The translations under genes were made by a program, and so were the position numbers. The notes under the pieces are model-generated. The model was not told where the DNA came from. It saw only the letters and a list, made by a program, of their open reading frames with translations, and did no database searches. Shown one piece after another: positions 46,121 through 54,395 of a stretch of 64,000 nucleotides of DNA. The DNA is from Pontibacter sp. G13 (lineage in GTDB: Bacteria > Bacteroidota > Bacteroidia > J057), in the NCBI RefSeq assembly GCF_031851795.1, contig NZ_CP134696.1:4546501-4610500 (forward strand). Direction: 5' to 3'. The stretch's first letter is position 1, and every line of letters starts with the position of its first letter.

Positions 46121-49100
46121 TTATCGGGCTACCATGAATTTGATATTCACGATGCTGTCTTGCTCCTTCAATTGCAGAATGTGCAATCCTGGGCTCAGTC
46201 GAGATACATCGATCGCGCCGATTCCGGTGTTGCCGGTTGCGACTACCCGTCCTTGGATATCTATGATGGTGTAAAGTGTGCGGTCAGGCATGCCTTCAAC
46301 ACGCAGCGTACCATTGGAAACAGGGTTTGGATATACCCATACGAGGTTTTCCTCGGGAGTCTCGATGTCTACGGTCGGTGCTACAGTCATGGTAGGGCCG
46401 ATGATGGCCTTGTACCAGCCACTTCCCCAGCCAGCAGCCCAGAGGATGCCAGTGTCAACCGGGTCAGGCTTGGCGTCGACGATACGGTCGGAGTGTGCAA
46501 GCCCTTGGTTGATTTTGTCCCAAGTCTGTCCTCCATCTCTGGAGAGGTACAATCCGGGGTTGAGGAAATCATGTGCGATGGATGGAATCTGTGCAGCTAC
46601 CGTGACCAAGATCAGGTTGGAATCCGCAGGAGAAACCTCCGTCTGCCAAACATAAGGCGCATTGAAAATCCGCTCCCATGTTGCTCCTTGATCCATACTG
46701 CGGTATACACCCCCCGTTCCGTAAGCGCCAGAGCGGAATCCGGCAGACAGGAAGTAGTATCCAGTGTTGCGGTCGATGAAGAGATTGTTCACTCCTTCGA
46801 TCTCCATAGGAAGTGCCATCGGAGACCAGTTTTCCCCTTTGTCCGCAGACATGTAGAGACCAAAAGTGTCATTTGCTCCGAACTTGTTCAGGGAAGCATA
46901 CAGGGTGTCGTGGTTTTGTGGGTGCATGGTAAGACGTCTCACGCTCCCTTCAGCTGGCAATCCGGTTTTCTTCGGAGCCCAAGTGAATCCACCATCGGTA
47001 GACTTGTAAACGCCGAACTCACCCAGTGTCAAGATGCTTTCGTCCGTGTTGGTCGTCACCTCAGAAATCGGCTTTCTGATCGCGGTGAAGTACATGTTGT
47101 CCGGTTCATTCGGATCGATCAACAGGGAGGATTGAGCGACCAGGTTCTCCCAAGAGTTGTTGGAACCTTCGAAGATGGTCGCGATGTTTTCCCACGTTTG
47201 GCCACCGTCAGTCGATCTTCTCAATTTCCCGCGGTGCTCTTGACGCCACATCAGCATGTAGATGGTCTGTGGGTCAGTCGGGTGTACAGCCACGGTGGAG
47301 ATGGAGTGTGCTCCCCCCGGATGGATTTGGCCTTCCAATTGACGTACAGGAACCGCCTCGATGTCCGGATACGTTTGGACACTGGCATTTTCCCACAATC
47401 CATGCTCTCCGCTACAGAAAAGCTTGCGGCCTTCTACCCCAGTTTCCAGCAACATGAATCGTCCCGGAAGGGCGCTTCCCCCACGGCTCAACCACGTTTC
47501 GCTACCGGGAGCGATTTCGATGTCATCGATCTGGGCCCAAGATTGACCACCGTTGGAACTTTTCAGCGTTTGCTGATCGATTCCGGTGTACACTTCTCCA
47601 GCTGCGTTGATAGCCAATGAGCGTGTACCCGATCCTTCGGAACCTTCATCCATATATCGCTGCAAATGTGCAAAGTCGATGTTGGCACCGGTAGGATTGG
47701 TTCTGCCATCCCAGTAGGATTTGTCTTCTTCCGAGATCCAGTATGCGCCATTTCGTGCAGTGGCAACCCAAGTCTGGCCACCATCTTCAGTCTTCCACAC
47801 ATCGCCAGGGCCAAAGCCATAGTCGTGCTTCTTGTTGTGGGAAATGTAAATCTCGTCCTTGTTGAGAGGGTTGACGACGATGCGGTTGAATACCGGAAGA
47901 GTCTGCGAAGGAAAATCGGTGTATGTGCCTTCAGAAACTGTCTGATCAACGCCCAACCAGTAAGATACTGCTCGGTGGAAACGCCCCCGAACGGTTGCAT
48001 TCGTAATGGTCTGGAGATCGATGCCCAAGTTTCCGGTGATGCTGGTCCAAGTCATACCGCCATCGGTACTCTTGAATACCCCACCGTCCGTGTCGATGGA
48101 AGTTCCATTCGGCGTGTAGACAGATTGCTCGATGGCATAGAGGATAAATTCACCTGTCTGCGCATCGTAGTATGAGGTCAAATCCCGTGGCAGATCGTTT
48201 GGCAATCCCGTGGCGCTGGAAGTCCAAGTTTCTCCCCCGTCTGCACTGATGTACATACCTTGGCCAGTAGCCATGATCATGCTGTCAGGCTGGTTGGGAT
48301 TGAAGATGATACGCCCTACATCCAACGTTGGGTCCAAGCTGTCGGCAACCTGCGTCCAAGTAGCACCGTGGTCTACCGTCTTCCAGACATATCCATAATC
48401 AGCGCGGTCCTGCATGATGCCTGCAGGTTCGGCCAAGCTGCGGTGATTGGCTTTGACGTTCCAGAAATCACCCGCTCCGACGAACCAGATGCTGTCGTTG
48501 GTTGGGTGAATGGCCATTTTGGTGTGGGCATTGCCAAGGTCAGCGACGACTGTCCAAGTGCGGCCACGGTCTTGTGTTTCGAAGATTTCGCCTTCGCGCT
48601 CTAGCATCAAACCAAAGTCAGGATTGGTGCGGGAGAATACGATGTCGTGGATTCGGCGGCGTCTTACCCCGGTTCCGTCCCAGTCTTTCAAGGTTTCCCA
48701 AGTCTGGCCATTGTCCCAAGTACCAAATGCCGAGTGCATATCAGGTCCCATGAACATGACATTGGTGTCGGTCGGATGGCACCAGAATTCTTCACAGTAT
48801 CCAGAGAGACCCGGGCCGAAGTTCTTCCAGACGATGGTGTCCACTGAGGCCGAACGCTGAACGCGCAACAAGTCGAAGTAAGTCAATTCTACCGATGGAT
48901 ATGAAGCGAATACCGCATATCCCAAGGTGGAATCGATCATCCAAGTGTTGGCAAAATCAAAGGTGGTATAGCTGTTCGGATCGAGCAATTGAGCAGTGCT
49001 GAGTGAATCGCCATACTCGTCATTGGCACCGATAGAGGCAGCATAGAATGCATGGGTCGGAGGAAGGCCATTTTTGCCTGCTCCGGGATCATCGTCCTGC

Positions 49101-49780
49101 ACCTGTGCGATCGCCACATTGTTGGAAATGCTTCCATAGAATGCCACTCGGTCAATGGTGTGCTGACCTCGGATTGCTCCGATGGCTCCGGCAGATCCCC
49201 AGTTGGCCGTGACAGATGCTGTCGCATAGCAATCTATGATGTAGGCGGTGTCGATGGTGGTATTCCACATGACGCCCACCAAGCTCCCAGCCCAGCCAAA
49301 CGTACCGACATCGATCGTGCCTCCCTGAACGTAGCAGCGGGAGAGGGTTCCGCCATCCATGTGGCCGATGATACCCGCAACACGCGATACGCCTGTGGTG
49401 ACAATGTTGACGTCTATCAATCCGAGGTTGAGAACGTCCCCCCGAGATTTACCAAACATGGCGGTACCGCTGGAAGTCGGTTGTTGGGTGACGGTGAGGT
49501 TGGAAATCGTGTGGCCATTTCCATCGAATACTCCTGTAAAAAGCGCACCGTCTTTTCCGATGGGAGTGTAGGCAATCCCCGACATGTCGAGGTCTTGCAT
49601 GAGTCTGAAGTGTTTCCCTTGCCAGTCACTTTGGGTGGTGGAGAGGGTTACCAAGTCGTTTGTAGTGATAATGAGATAGGGATCAGTGTCGGTACCTGCT
49701 CCTCCGCCATACTGGGCGTGCAGATTACCCGCAAACACGATCGCCAGCAAGATGAGCAGCGTCTGTTTTACAGAAGTCAT
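46121..49780 (-). CDS. Large Asp-box beta-propeller protein, T9SS-secreted
   Basis: The 1219-residue protein has a signal peptide (to about residue 22), an N-terminal right-handed beta-helix-like region with a GLUG-type motif (GVFDGNGHTISNLTVTQ), and then a long sialidase/sortilin-type propeller region. At least twelve Asp-box motifs (SxDxGxTW type, such as STDGGMTW, SADGGETW, TEDGGQTW) lie between about 355 and 1120. A type IX secretion C-terminal domain closes it (about 1140-1219, VYPNPVSNGTLRVEG). The repeat type occurs in sialidases, GH74 enzymes and some lyases, but no catalytic signature could be fixed. It is encoded beside sulfatases and is a strong candidate for an unassigned glycan-active protein. 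Confidence 0.75.
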   Translation of the reverse strand: MTSVKQTLLILLAIVFAGNLHAQYGGGAGTDTDPYLIITTNDLVTLSTTQSDWQGKHFRLMQDLDMSGIAYTPIGKDGALFTGVFDGNGHTISNLTVTQQPTSSGTAMFGKSRGDVLNLGLIDVNIVTTGVSRVAGIIGHMDGGTLSRCYVQGGTIDVGTFGWAGSLVGVMWNTTIDTAYIIDCYATASVTANWGSAGAIGAIRGQHTIDRVAFYGSISNNVAIAQVQDDDPGAGKNGLPPTHAFYAASIGANDEYGDSLSTAQLLDPNSYTTFDFANTWMIDSTLGYAVFASYPSVELTYFDLLRVQRSASVDTIVWKNFGPGLSGYCEEFWCHPTDTNVMFMGPDMHSAFGTWDNGQTWETLKDWDGTGVRRRRIHDIVFSRTNPDFGLMLEREGEIFETQDRGRTWTVVADLGNAHTKMAIHPTNDSIWFVGAGDFWNVKANHRSLAEPAGIMQDRADYGYVWKTVDHGATWTQVADSLDPTLDVGRIIFNPNQPDSMIMATGQGMYISADGGETWTSSATGLPNDLPRDLTSYYDAQTGEFILYAIEQSVYTPNGTSIDTDGGVFKSTDGGMTWTSITGNLGIDLQTITNATVRGRFHRAVSYWLGVDQTVSEGTYTDFPSQTLPVFNRIVVNPLNKDEIYISHNKKHDYGFGPGDVWKTEDGGQTWVATARNGAYWISEEDKSYWDGRTNPTGANIDFAHLQRYMDEGSEGSGTRSLAINAAGEVYTGIDQQTLKSSNGGQSWAQIDDIEIAPGSETWLSRGGSALPGRFMLLETGVEGRKLFCSGEHGLWENASVQTYPDIEAVPVRQLEGQIHPGGAHSISTVAVHPTDPQTIYMLMWRQEHRGKLRRSTDGGQTWENIATIFEGSNNSWENLVAQSSLLIDPNEPDNMYFTAIRKPISEVTTNTDESILTLGEFGVYKSTDGGFTWAPKKTGLPAEGSVRRLTMHPQNHDTLYASLNKFGANDTFGLYMSADKGENWSPMALPMEIEGVNNLFIDRNTGYYFLSAGFRSGAYGTGGVYRSMDQGATWERIFNAPYVWQTEVSPADSNLILVTVAAQIPSIAHDFLNPGLYLSRDGGQTWDKINQGLAHSDRIVDAKPDPVDTGILWAAGWGSGWYKAIIGPTMTVAPTVDIETPEENLVWVYPNPVSNGTLRVEGMPDRTLYTIIDIQGRVVATGNTGIGAIDVSRLSPGLHILQLKEQDSIVNIKFMVAR

Positions 49781-50033
49781 GATGAGTAGAAGTCAAGGTT
49801 ATGACCGGCTGGAATGGCAGCGTGATCAATGGACTTCCATGATACTTTACGACCCGTTTTGTTCCTGCAACGAATGATTCCGACTATGCACGAAATGATA
49901 TTCCCCCTTCGGAATAGGGGTAATTTTTGGGATTTCGGTAAATCCCGGGGCTGAATCAGCCGCTCAAGGGTGGTTTGGACGATCGCTTTTTTGAGGGAGA
50001 ATCCTCAGAGATTTGATGCATAAGTTTGAGATT

Positions 50034-50287
50034 GATTTGGGCGATTCCGGCGTGCTGGGCTTCTGTTTCGTACTGGGCATGGAAGTCGCCGGACCGGGCT
50101 GTTCCAGGGGTCCGCTAGCGCTTCCGTCCTCGGAGGTTGTCGCCTGACGGGCGGTTTCTCCAAGATCATAAGGTCCCGCACCATGCATGCCCGGAGGCCT
50201 CGGACCTCGCCCCGCCACCCCACGACCCCATCGGGGGCTCGCCCTTCCCATCCCTATCGCCGCCGCAGGCCCACCGCACTTGAGATG
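50034..50287 (-). repeat. GC-rich dispersed repeat, copy C
   Basis: Read on the minus strand it starts at CAAGTGCGGTGGGCC and contains GGGATGGGAAGGGCGAGCC, CGAGGACGGAAGCGCTAG and GCCCAGCACGCCGG, ending in CGCCCAAATC. Order and identity fit copies A, B and D. It is the left half of an inverted pair with copy D. Confidence 0.65.
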
Positions 50288-50360
50288 TCCGGGCATTGGA
50301 AATACCCATCTATGAGATGTCGTCCCTACAGGACTTCCCAAGATTTCAAGCGAGCATAAT

Positions 50361-50584
50361 GCGTCATCCCGGAAAATTCCTGCGATGGATTTGAAGCGGG
50401 GTGGGATTTATCCGGGATCTCACGTTCCTATGATGGGCGCCGCAGGTTGGGCGCCCGCAGGGCAGGCGGGATGTCGAGCGAGAATCAAAATGCTCATTTC
50501 GCTCTTGGCCTTCATGCGTTGCGCTCAGGAGATTTCCGATCGGCGCCCTCGCTGGGGCCAAGGTCATCGCCGCTGGGAATGACG
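50361..50584. repeat. Long imperfect palindrome between repeat copies C and D
   Basis: The left end GCGTCATCCCGG (50361-50372) mirrors the right end GGGAATGACGT (50574-50584), and the middle has symmetric GGGATCTCACG- and GAGATTTCC-type blocks. It has no gene. The layout repeat (minus) - palindrome - repeat (plus) is the same as at 22.1-22.7 kb with a different palindrome. Confidence 0.45.
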
Positions 50585-50630
50585 TGATAAGTTGTGGGAG
50601 TGGGAGCTGGCGACCTTGGACTTCATCAAA

Positions 50631-50798
50631 TGTGCGGATGGCCTGCGGCGGCGTAAGCGGGCGGAATGGCGCTCCTTTGGGAGCGGTCCGGAGCCTTTAG
50701 CGGAGGACGGAGCGCAGCGAACCCATGCAGCACGCGACCCCGCGACATGTATGCCAAGCGGAATCCATGTTCCCAGCACGCGGGGGTACGCCCAAATC
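50631..50798 (+). repeat. GC-rich dispersed repeat, copy D
   Basis: This plus-orientation copy has TGTGCGGATGGCC, GGTCCGGAGCC, AGCGGAGGACGGAGCG, CAGCGAACCCATG, ATGCCAAGC, TTCCCAGCACGCGG and TACGCCCAAATC. It is the best match to copy B and lies between the GH117 terminator and copy C. Confidence 0.7.
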
Positions 50799-50843
50799 AT
50801 CCATCAATTGCTCAGACCTTGCATTCGGGAGAAGGAGGGACCC

Positions 50844-50874
50844 ATAAAAAAACCCAGAGGCGGAACCTCCGGGT
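50844..50874 (-). terminator. Terminator of the six-gene GH operon
   Basis: CCTCCGGGT (50866-50874) pairs with ACCCAGAGG (50852-50860) with one mismatch, and on the minus strand seven or more Ts follow. It lies 25 bases after the GH117 stop and ends the operon that begins with the SSS symporter. Confidence 0.85.
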
Positions 50875-50898
50875 ATGCACAGCTTGGGATGTCCAGCA

Positions 50899-52170
50899 TC
50901 ATTCTGCTTGCTGGAGCTGTGTGGTCTCTTGTGCAATGCGATCTCGCTGCTGCTTGCTCAATCCTTGACGGAAATACACCTGCGGATCGTGGTAGGTGCC
51001 GGTCTGCTTCATCCGGGGATCGTCGAGGGTTTGGCTGAGGTCGCAATCAAACCGCGCCAAAATCGAGTGGGGATTGACGCCGTTTTTGCCGGCATTGGTG
51101 AAGTGCGAAAGCCCCCAAGTGATGCCCTGTCCATCGCGGGTATCGGTAAAGGCATCGGGCACATACGGTCCCGGCGCGATCGGAACCAATTCGCAGATGG
51201 AAGCCACCTCGAAATTGACCCAATCCTCGGCATATTGAATCGTGAAATGCTCGGTCCCGTCCTTGACCGTGATGGAAGCGACGCCCTCCTTGAATGGAAA
51301 GAGGCTGACTTCGTGTCCGGAGCTGGTCACGGGATTGAGGGGATGCTTGACAAATGGCCCAAGCGGATCATCGGCAATGGCCAATCCACCGCCCACCCAG
51401 ACGGGATTGGGACGATTGAATGCGGATTTGTAGTACAGGTAGATCTTGCCGTCGTGCACCAACGGATAGGGATCGTGGATGGCATACTGATCCCAAGCGC
51501 CCTCGGGACCATTTTCGATGATGATCCGATTTGTCGGGGTCCAAGGTCCATCCGGCGAGTCGGCGAAGGAGGCTGTCACTGGGCAATAATCTCCGCGCTT
51601 GCCGCTAGCCTCCATGAATCCCTGATAGTAGAGATAGTATTTACCTTGCCACTTGAGGATGTCCGTGGTCGTCACGGATCGCCAGCCCACATGGGGTTTG
51701 GGCGGTCTGGGAACGGCGACGCCTTGCTCCTCCCATGTGAACCCGTCCTCGCTGGTGGCATACCAGATCTCCGCAAGATCCCAATCCGTGGAGGGAATGG
51801 TATCGTTACTTTCGTGTGCGCGCTTGGCTCCGACCGGAATCACGGGCGTTTTGCGGCGGGTGTACCAGACGTAGTAGCGGCCATTCTCGAATATGATCTT
51901 GGAGGGATCTCTCCTCGAAATCGTCCCATCATGTCCGTGGTAGTCCAATCCCTTCAACTCGGTGTATTTGAACTGGGAATACAGCTCATTGTCCCGCGGG
52001 TGAATGGCGCTGTAATGATGGAAACTTCTTTCCATGGCAGCGCTCAAGGTCCGCTTCGGGGTATTTTCCGTGATGGTGTATGGGAAGGGCGATTGAGTTT
52101 CCGAAGCGTCTGTCGGCGCTTGACAGGCTGTGGCCAAGCACGCCAGTAGGAGTAGGTAGATTCTGTGCAT
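50899..52170 (-). CDS. GH117-type anhydro-galactosidase lipoprotein
   Basis: The 423-residue protein has a lipobox ending at C16 (ACLATAC) and a five-bladed propeller with hallmark GH117 stretches: TISRRDPSKIIFENGRYYVWYTRRKT (D88 in RRDPS), DQYAIHDPYPLV (D233) and SSGHEVSLFPF (H286, E287). Known GH117 enzymes release 3,6-anhydro-L-galactose from the non-reducing end of neoagaro-oligosaccharides. The lipid anchor suggests a periplasmic or surface place. It is the last gene of the operon, nine bases after the GH16 gene. Confidence 0.85.
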   Translation of the reverse strand: MHRIYLLLLACLATACQAPTDASETQSPFPYTITENTPKRTLSAAMERSFHHYSAIHPRDNELYSQFKYTELKGLDYHGHDGTISRRDPSKIIFENGRYYVWYTRRKTPVIPVGAKRAHESNDTIPSTDWDLAEIWYATSEDGFTWEEQGVAVPRPPKPHVGWRSVTTTDILKWQGKYYLYYQGFMEASGKRGDYCPVTASFADSPDGPWTPTNRIIIENGPEGAWDQYAIHDPYPLVHDGKIYLYYKSAFNRPNPVWVGGGLAIADDPLGPFVKHPLNPVTSSGHEVSLFPFKEGVASITVKDGTEHFTIQYAEDWVNFEVASICELVPIAPGPYVPDAFTDTRDGQGITWGLSHFTNAGKNGVNPHSILARFDCDLSQTLDDPRMKQTGTYHDPQVYFRQGLSKQQRDRIAQETTQLQQAE

Positions 52171-52179
52171 GATGGTGGG

Positions 52180-53250
52180 TTAGGGCGTTTGGGGAATGGG
52201 GGATTTGTCTTTCTGAATGTTGCCTCCTCCTTGCGGCTGCTGGTTTTCCCAGGGCCAATCCATCTTCACCGCTTGCTTGTGGCGATAGTACCGGAAGTAG
52301 TCGAAATCCATGTGCATCTCCTGGACGGGGTGTGTGTTGGTCCCCGCCTCCATCCGAGCCCAGATATACCGGGCGATGATGTTGCCAAGAATCCAGAAAC
52401 CGGGCGTTCGAGCCTGATTGCCGATGGTGTTGAGCGTGTAACTTTGCTCCGGCTGTTGGGGATTTTCCTCCACGAATTTCACCACACGCTCTCCCATGTG
52501 CTGCCAAGCGCCGTTTTCCCAATTCCAGAGTTTGAGATACTCGGGCGTATATTCGAGGCCAATGGTTTGCCAGACGGGATCATAGATTTGGATGGGGCCT
52601 TTGTGCATGACGCCTTTTTCTGCGTTGGGGCCTTTGGTGATCACCTTGCGCTTTTCGCCTTGGCTATCTTTCAATCTCGCAGGTGCATCGCTGCTCCATC
52701 CGTTGGCCCCGTTTTCCCATTCCATGAGGTCGATTTCCAGCCAGAAGTCTCGGGATTCGGAGGCAAATTGCTTGACACCCGCCCGGCTATCTCCAATGGC
52801 GCTCCAGACGGCGGGGTGCCAAACGGTTCCATGCTCACGGACTTCCTCGGAGTCAAATCCCCGGTATCGGAACCGCACGACATAAAATCCATAGAATCCG
52901 GTCGCCTTGCTCACGAGTCCTGCTGTACGTGGGGGGCCATTCTTCGCGGTGCCGAGCAGGGAAACATATTGATTGAGGGTACCATCTGAGCGGGTTTCCG
53001 ATTCCATGCTCACGAGCGATTCGTCGCGAAAATGAGGCTCAATGGACCCTCCGCCAGTATTGCGCCGTCCCCATTTGAGGGTGTCGAGTTGGGGCCCGTT
53101 GAATTCATCCGAAAGGCTGTTGTCTCGATAGGAAACGTATTGCTTCCGTGACTCTTTGGGGAGTTGTTGGGGCGTTTGGGCCCATGATTTTGCTGGGAAA
53201 ATCAGGGCACTCAACCACCATGTGAAGGCCAGATGTTTGAAGCGAATCAT
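52180..53250 (-). CDS. GH16-family endo-galactanase (agarase/porphyranase type)
   Basis: The 356-residue protein has a signal peptide (to about residue 24) and a GH16 beta-jelly-roll: LSDEFNGPQLDTLKW at the start and the catalytic motif ExDxxE as EIDLME (E172, D174, E177). The WHPAVWS stretch (144-150) lies in the substrate cleft. The GH16 family contains agarases, porphyranases and kappa-carrageenases; which one this is cannot be settled by reading, but the GH117 neighbour favours an agar-type substrate. It is soluble periplasmic or secreted. Confidence 0.85.
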   Translation of the reverse strand: MIRFKHLAFTWWLSALIFPAKSWAQTPQQLPKESRKQYVSYRDNSLSDEFNGPQLDTLKWGRRNTGGGSIEPHFRDESLVSMESETRSDGTLNQYVSLLGTAKNGPPRTAGLVSKATGFYGFYVVRFRYRGFDSEEVREHGTVWHPAVWSAIGDSRAGVKQFASESRDFWLEIDLMEWENGANGWSSDAPARLKDSQGEKRKVITKGPNAEKGVMHKGPIQIYDPVWQTIGLEYTPEYLKLWNWENGAWQHMGERVVKFVEENPQQPEQSYTLNTIGNQARTPGFWILGNIIARYIWARMEAGTNTHPVQEMHMDFDYFRYYRHKQAVKMDWPWENQQPQGGGNIQKDKSPIPQTP

Positions 53251-53274
53251 GTGACGATATGTTGAGTGTGGTCC

Positions 53275-54390
53275 TTATTCGTGGATCTTGATTTCTAGGG
53301 GAATCTGCACATTGAAGGAATGGCGAATGTTGTTCGCATCGATCGTATCCGCAGCGCAAAGGAGTGCGACGGGCTTTCCATCTTGGATGAATACCTGCGG
53401 ACGTTCCAAGTGATCGAGGTCCAGGAGCTCTCCGTCCTCCCAAGTGATTTCGGTTTCGGAGAGGTGGAAATGTTTGGCCTGCTCCCAATGGATACCATCC
53501 ATAGAATCGTAATGCACCAGTGAGAATAGTCGCTTCTTTCCCTCGTGTTTGATGCGTTTCACGATGGCGCGGAACTTCCCCTCCTGATACCAAATGTAGG
53601 GGTCTTCGGCGGGAAATCGCTCTCCTTCGAAGGTGAAGACCGGATCGGGAAATTTCTTGAAAGGCCCGGTCGGACTATCGGCAATCGCCACCATGTGTAC
53701 CACAGGACCACCTTTGGGCAGGGCTATTTGCTTGCCTACCGCTTTGTAGACCATGAGGATTCTACCATCGGGCATTTGACACACGGAGGGATTCGAAGTC
53801 ATCAACGCATCGTGAGCGCTGCTGTCTCCAGCGGTGATATCCAATACGGGCGTATCAAATCGCGTCCAAGGGCCATTCGGATCATCTGCCACGGCCACGC
53901 CAATACGCTGATTGTTGCGGTGCTGCCAATTGAGTTTTGGCTTGCCGGGAACACTGACAATGTCCCGATCTCCGGTAGTGCCCATGTGGTACAGGTAGTA
54001 CTTGCCGTCAAATTTGTGAACAGTGGGATTGTGGGTGGTCATTCCATCCCAAAATTCCTTCCCGCGCATCGGGAGCGCCACATCTTGAAAGGTGAATGGG
54101 CCATAGGGGGATTCGGAGGTGGCGTGGGCGATCTCCGAATAAGTCACCCATTCCCAACCGATGGCTTTGGGCCACTGCGAATAGAACAGGTGATACAAGC
54201 CATCTGGACCTTCCACCAGTGAGCCGCCCCAAATGCTGAGACTGTCATGGACGAAGACGGATGAGCGGGAGACTTTGCCTAGCGAAATGTCGAAATCACT
54301 GGGCTTTTGTGGGGCTTCGGTCTGCTGTGCAGTTGTGCATGCAGTGAATAGGACCATGCCCCAAATGAGGTGGATAAGTGGAGATTTCAT
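53275..54390 (-). CDS. GH43/GH117-like propeller hydrolase lipoprotein
   Basis: The start at 54390 (MKSPLIHLIWGMVLFTACTTAQQ) gives 371 residues with a lipobox at C18; an upstream in-frame codon overlaps the GH2 gene. It has a five-bladed propeller with SIWGGSLVEGPDGLYHLFYSQWPK, MTTHNPTVHKFDGKYYLYH and AEDPYIWYQEGKFRAIVKR motifs. These suit the GH43/GH117/GH32 superfamily (clan GH-F/J-like), but I cannot assign a known family. It probably removes a terminal sugar from red algal galactan oligosaccharides. It starts five bases after the GH2 stop. Confidence 0.7.
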   Translation of the reverse strand: MKSPLIHLIWGMVLFTACTTAQQTEAPQKPSDFDISLGKVSRSSVFVHDSLSIWGGSLVEGPDGLYHLFYSQWPKAIGWEWVTYSEIAHATSESPYGPFTFQDVALPMRGKEFWDGMTTHNPTVHKFDGKYYLYHMGTTGDRDIVSVPGKPKLNWQHRNNQRIGVAVADDPNGPWTRFDTPVLDITAGDSSAHDALMTSNPSVCQMPDGRILMVYKAVGKQIALPKGGPVVHMVAIADSPTGPFKKFPDPVFTFEGERFPAEDPYIWYQEGKFRAIVKRIKHEGKKRLFSLVHYDSMDGIHWEQAKHFHLSETEITWEDGELLDLDHLERPQVFIQDGKPVALLCAADTIDANNIRHSFNVQIPLEIKIHE

Positions 54391-54395
54391 GTGCG

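Noticed and set aside
46160-47620. 486-residue open frame on the plus strand inside the Asp-box gene
   Set aside because: It is fully antisense to a gene with clear repeats, a signal peptide and a T9SS tail, has no recognisable domain and an unnatural residue mix. It is a composition shadow.
41645-50798. Genomic-island borders around the polysaccharide locus
   Set aside because: The repeats were considered as attachment sites, but they also occur at 22 kb outside the locus, and no integrase or tRNA gene is present.
50875-52149. 424-residue open frame on the plus strand over the GH117 gene
   Set aside because: The opposite frame has a lipobox and all GH117 motifs; this one has no family resemblance. 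It is a shadow of the real gene.
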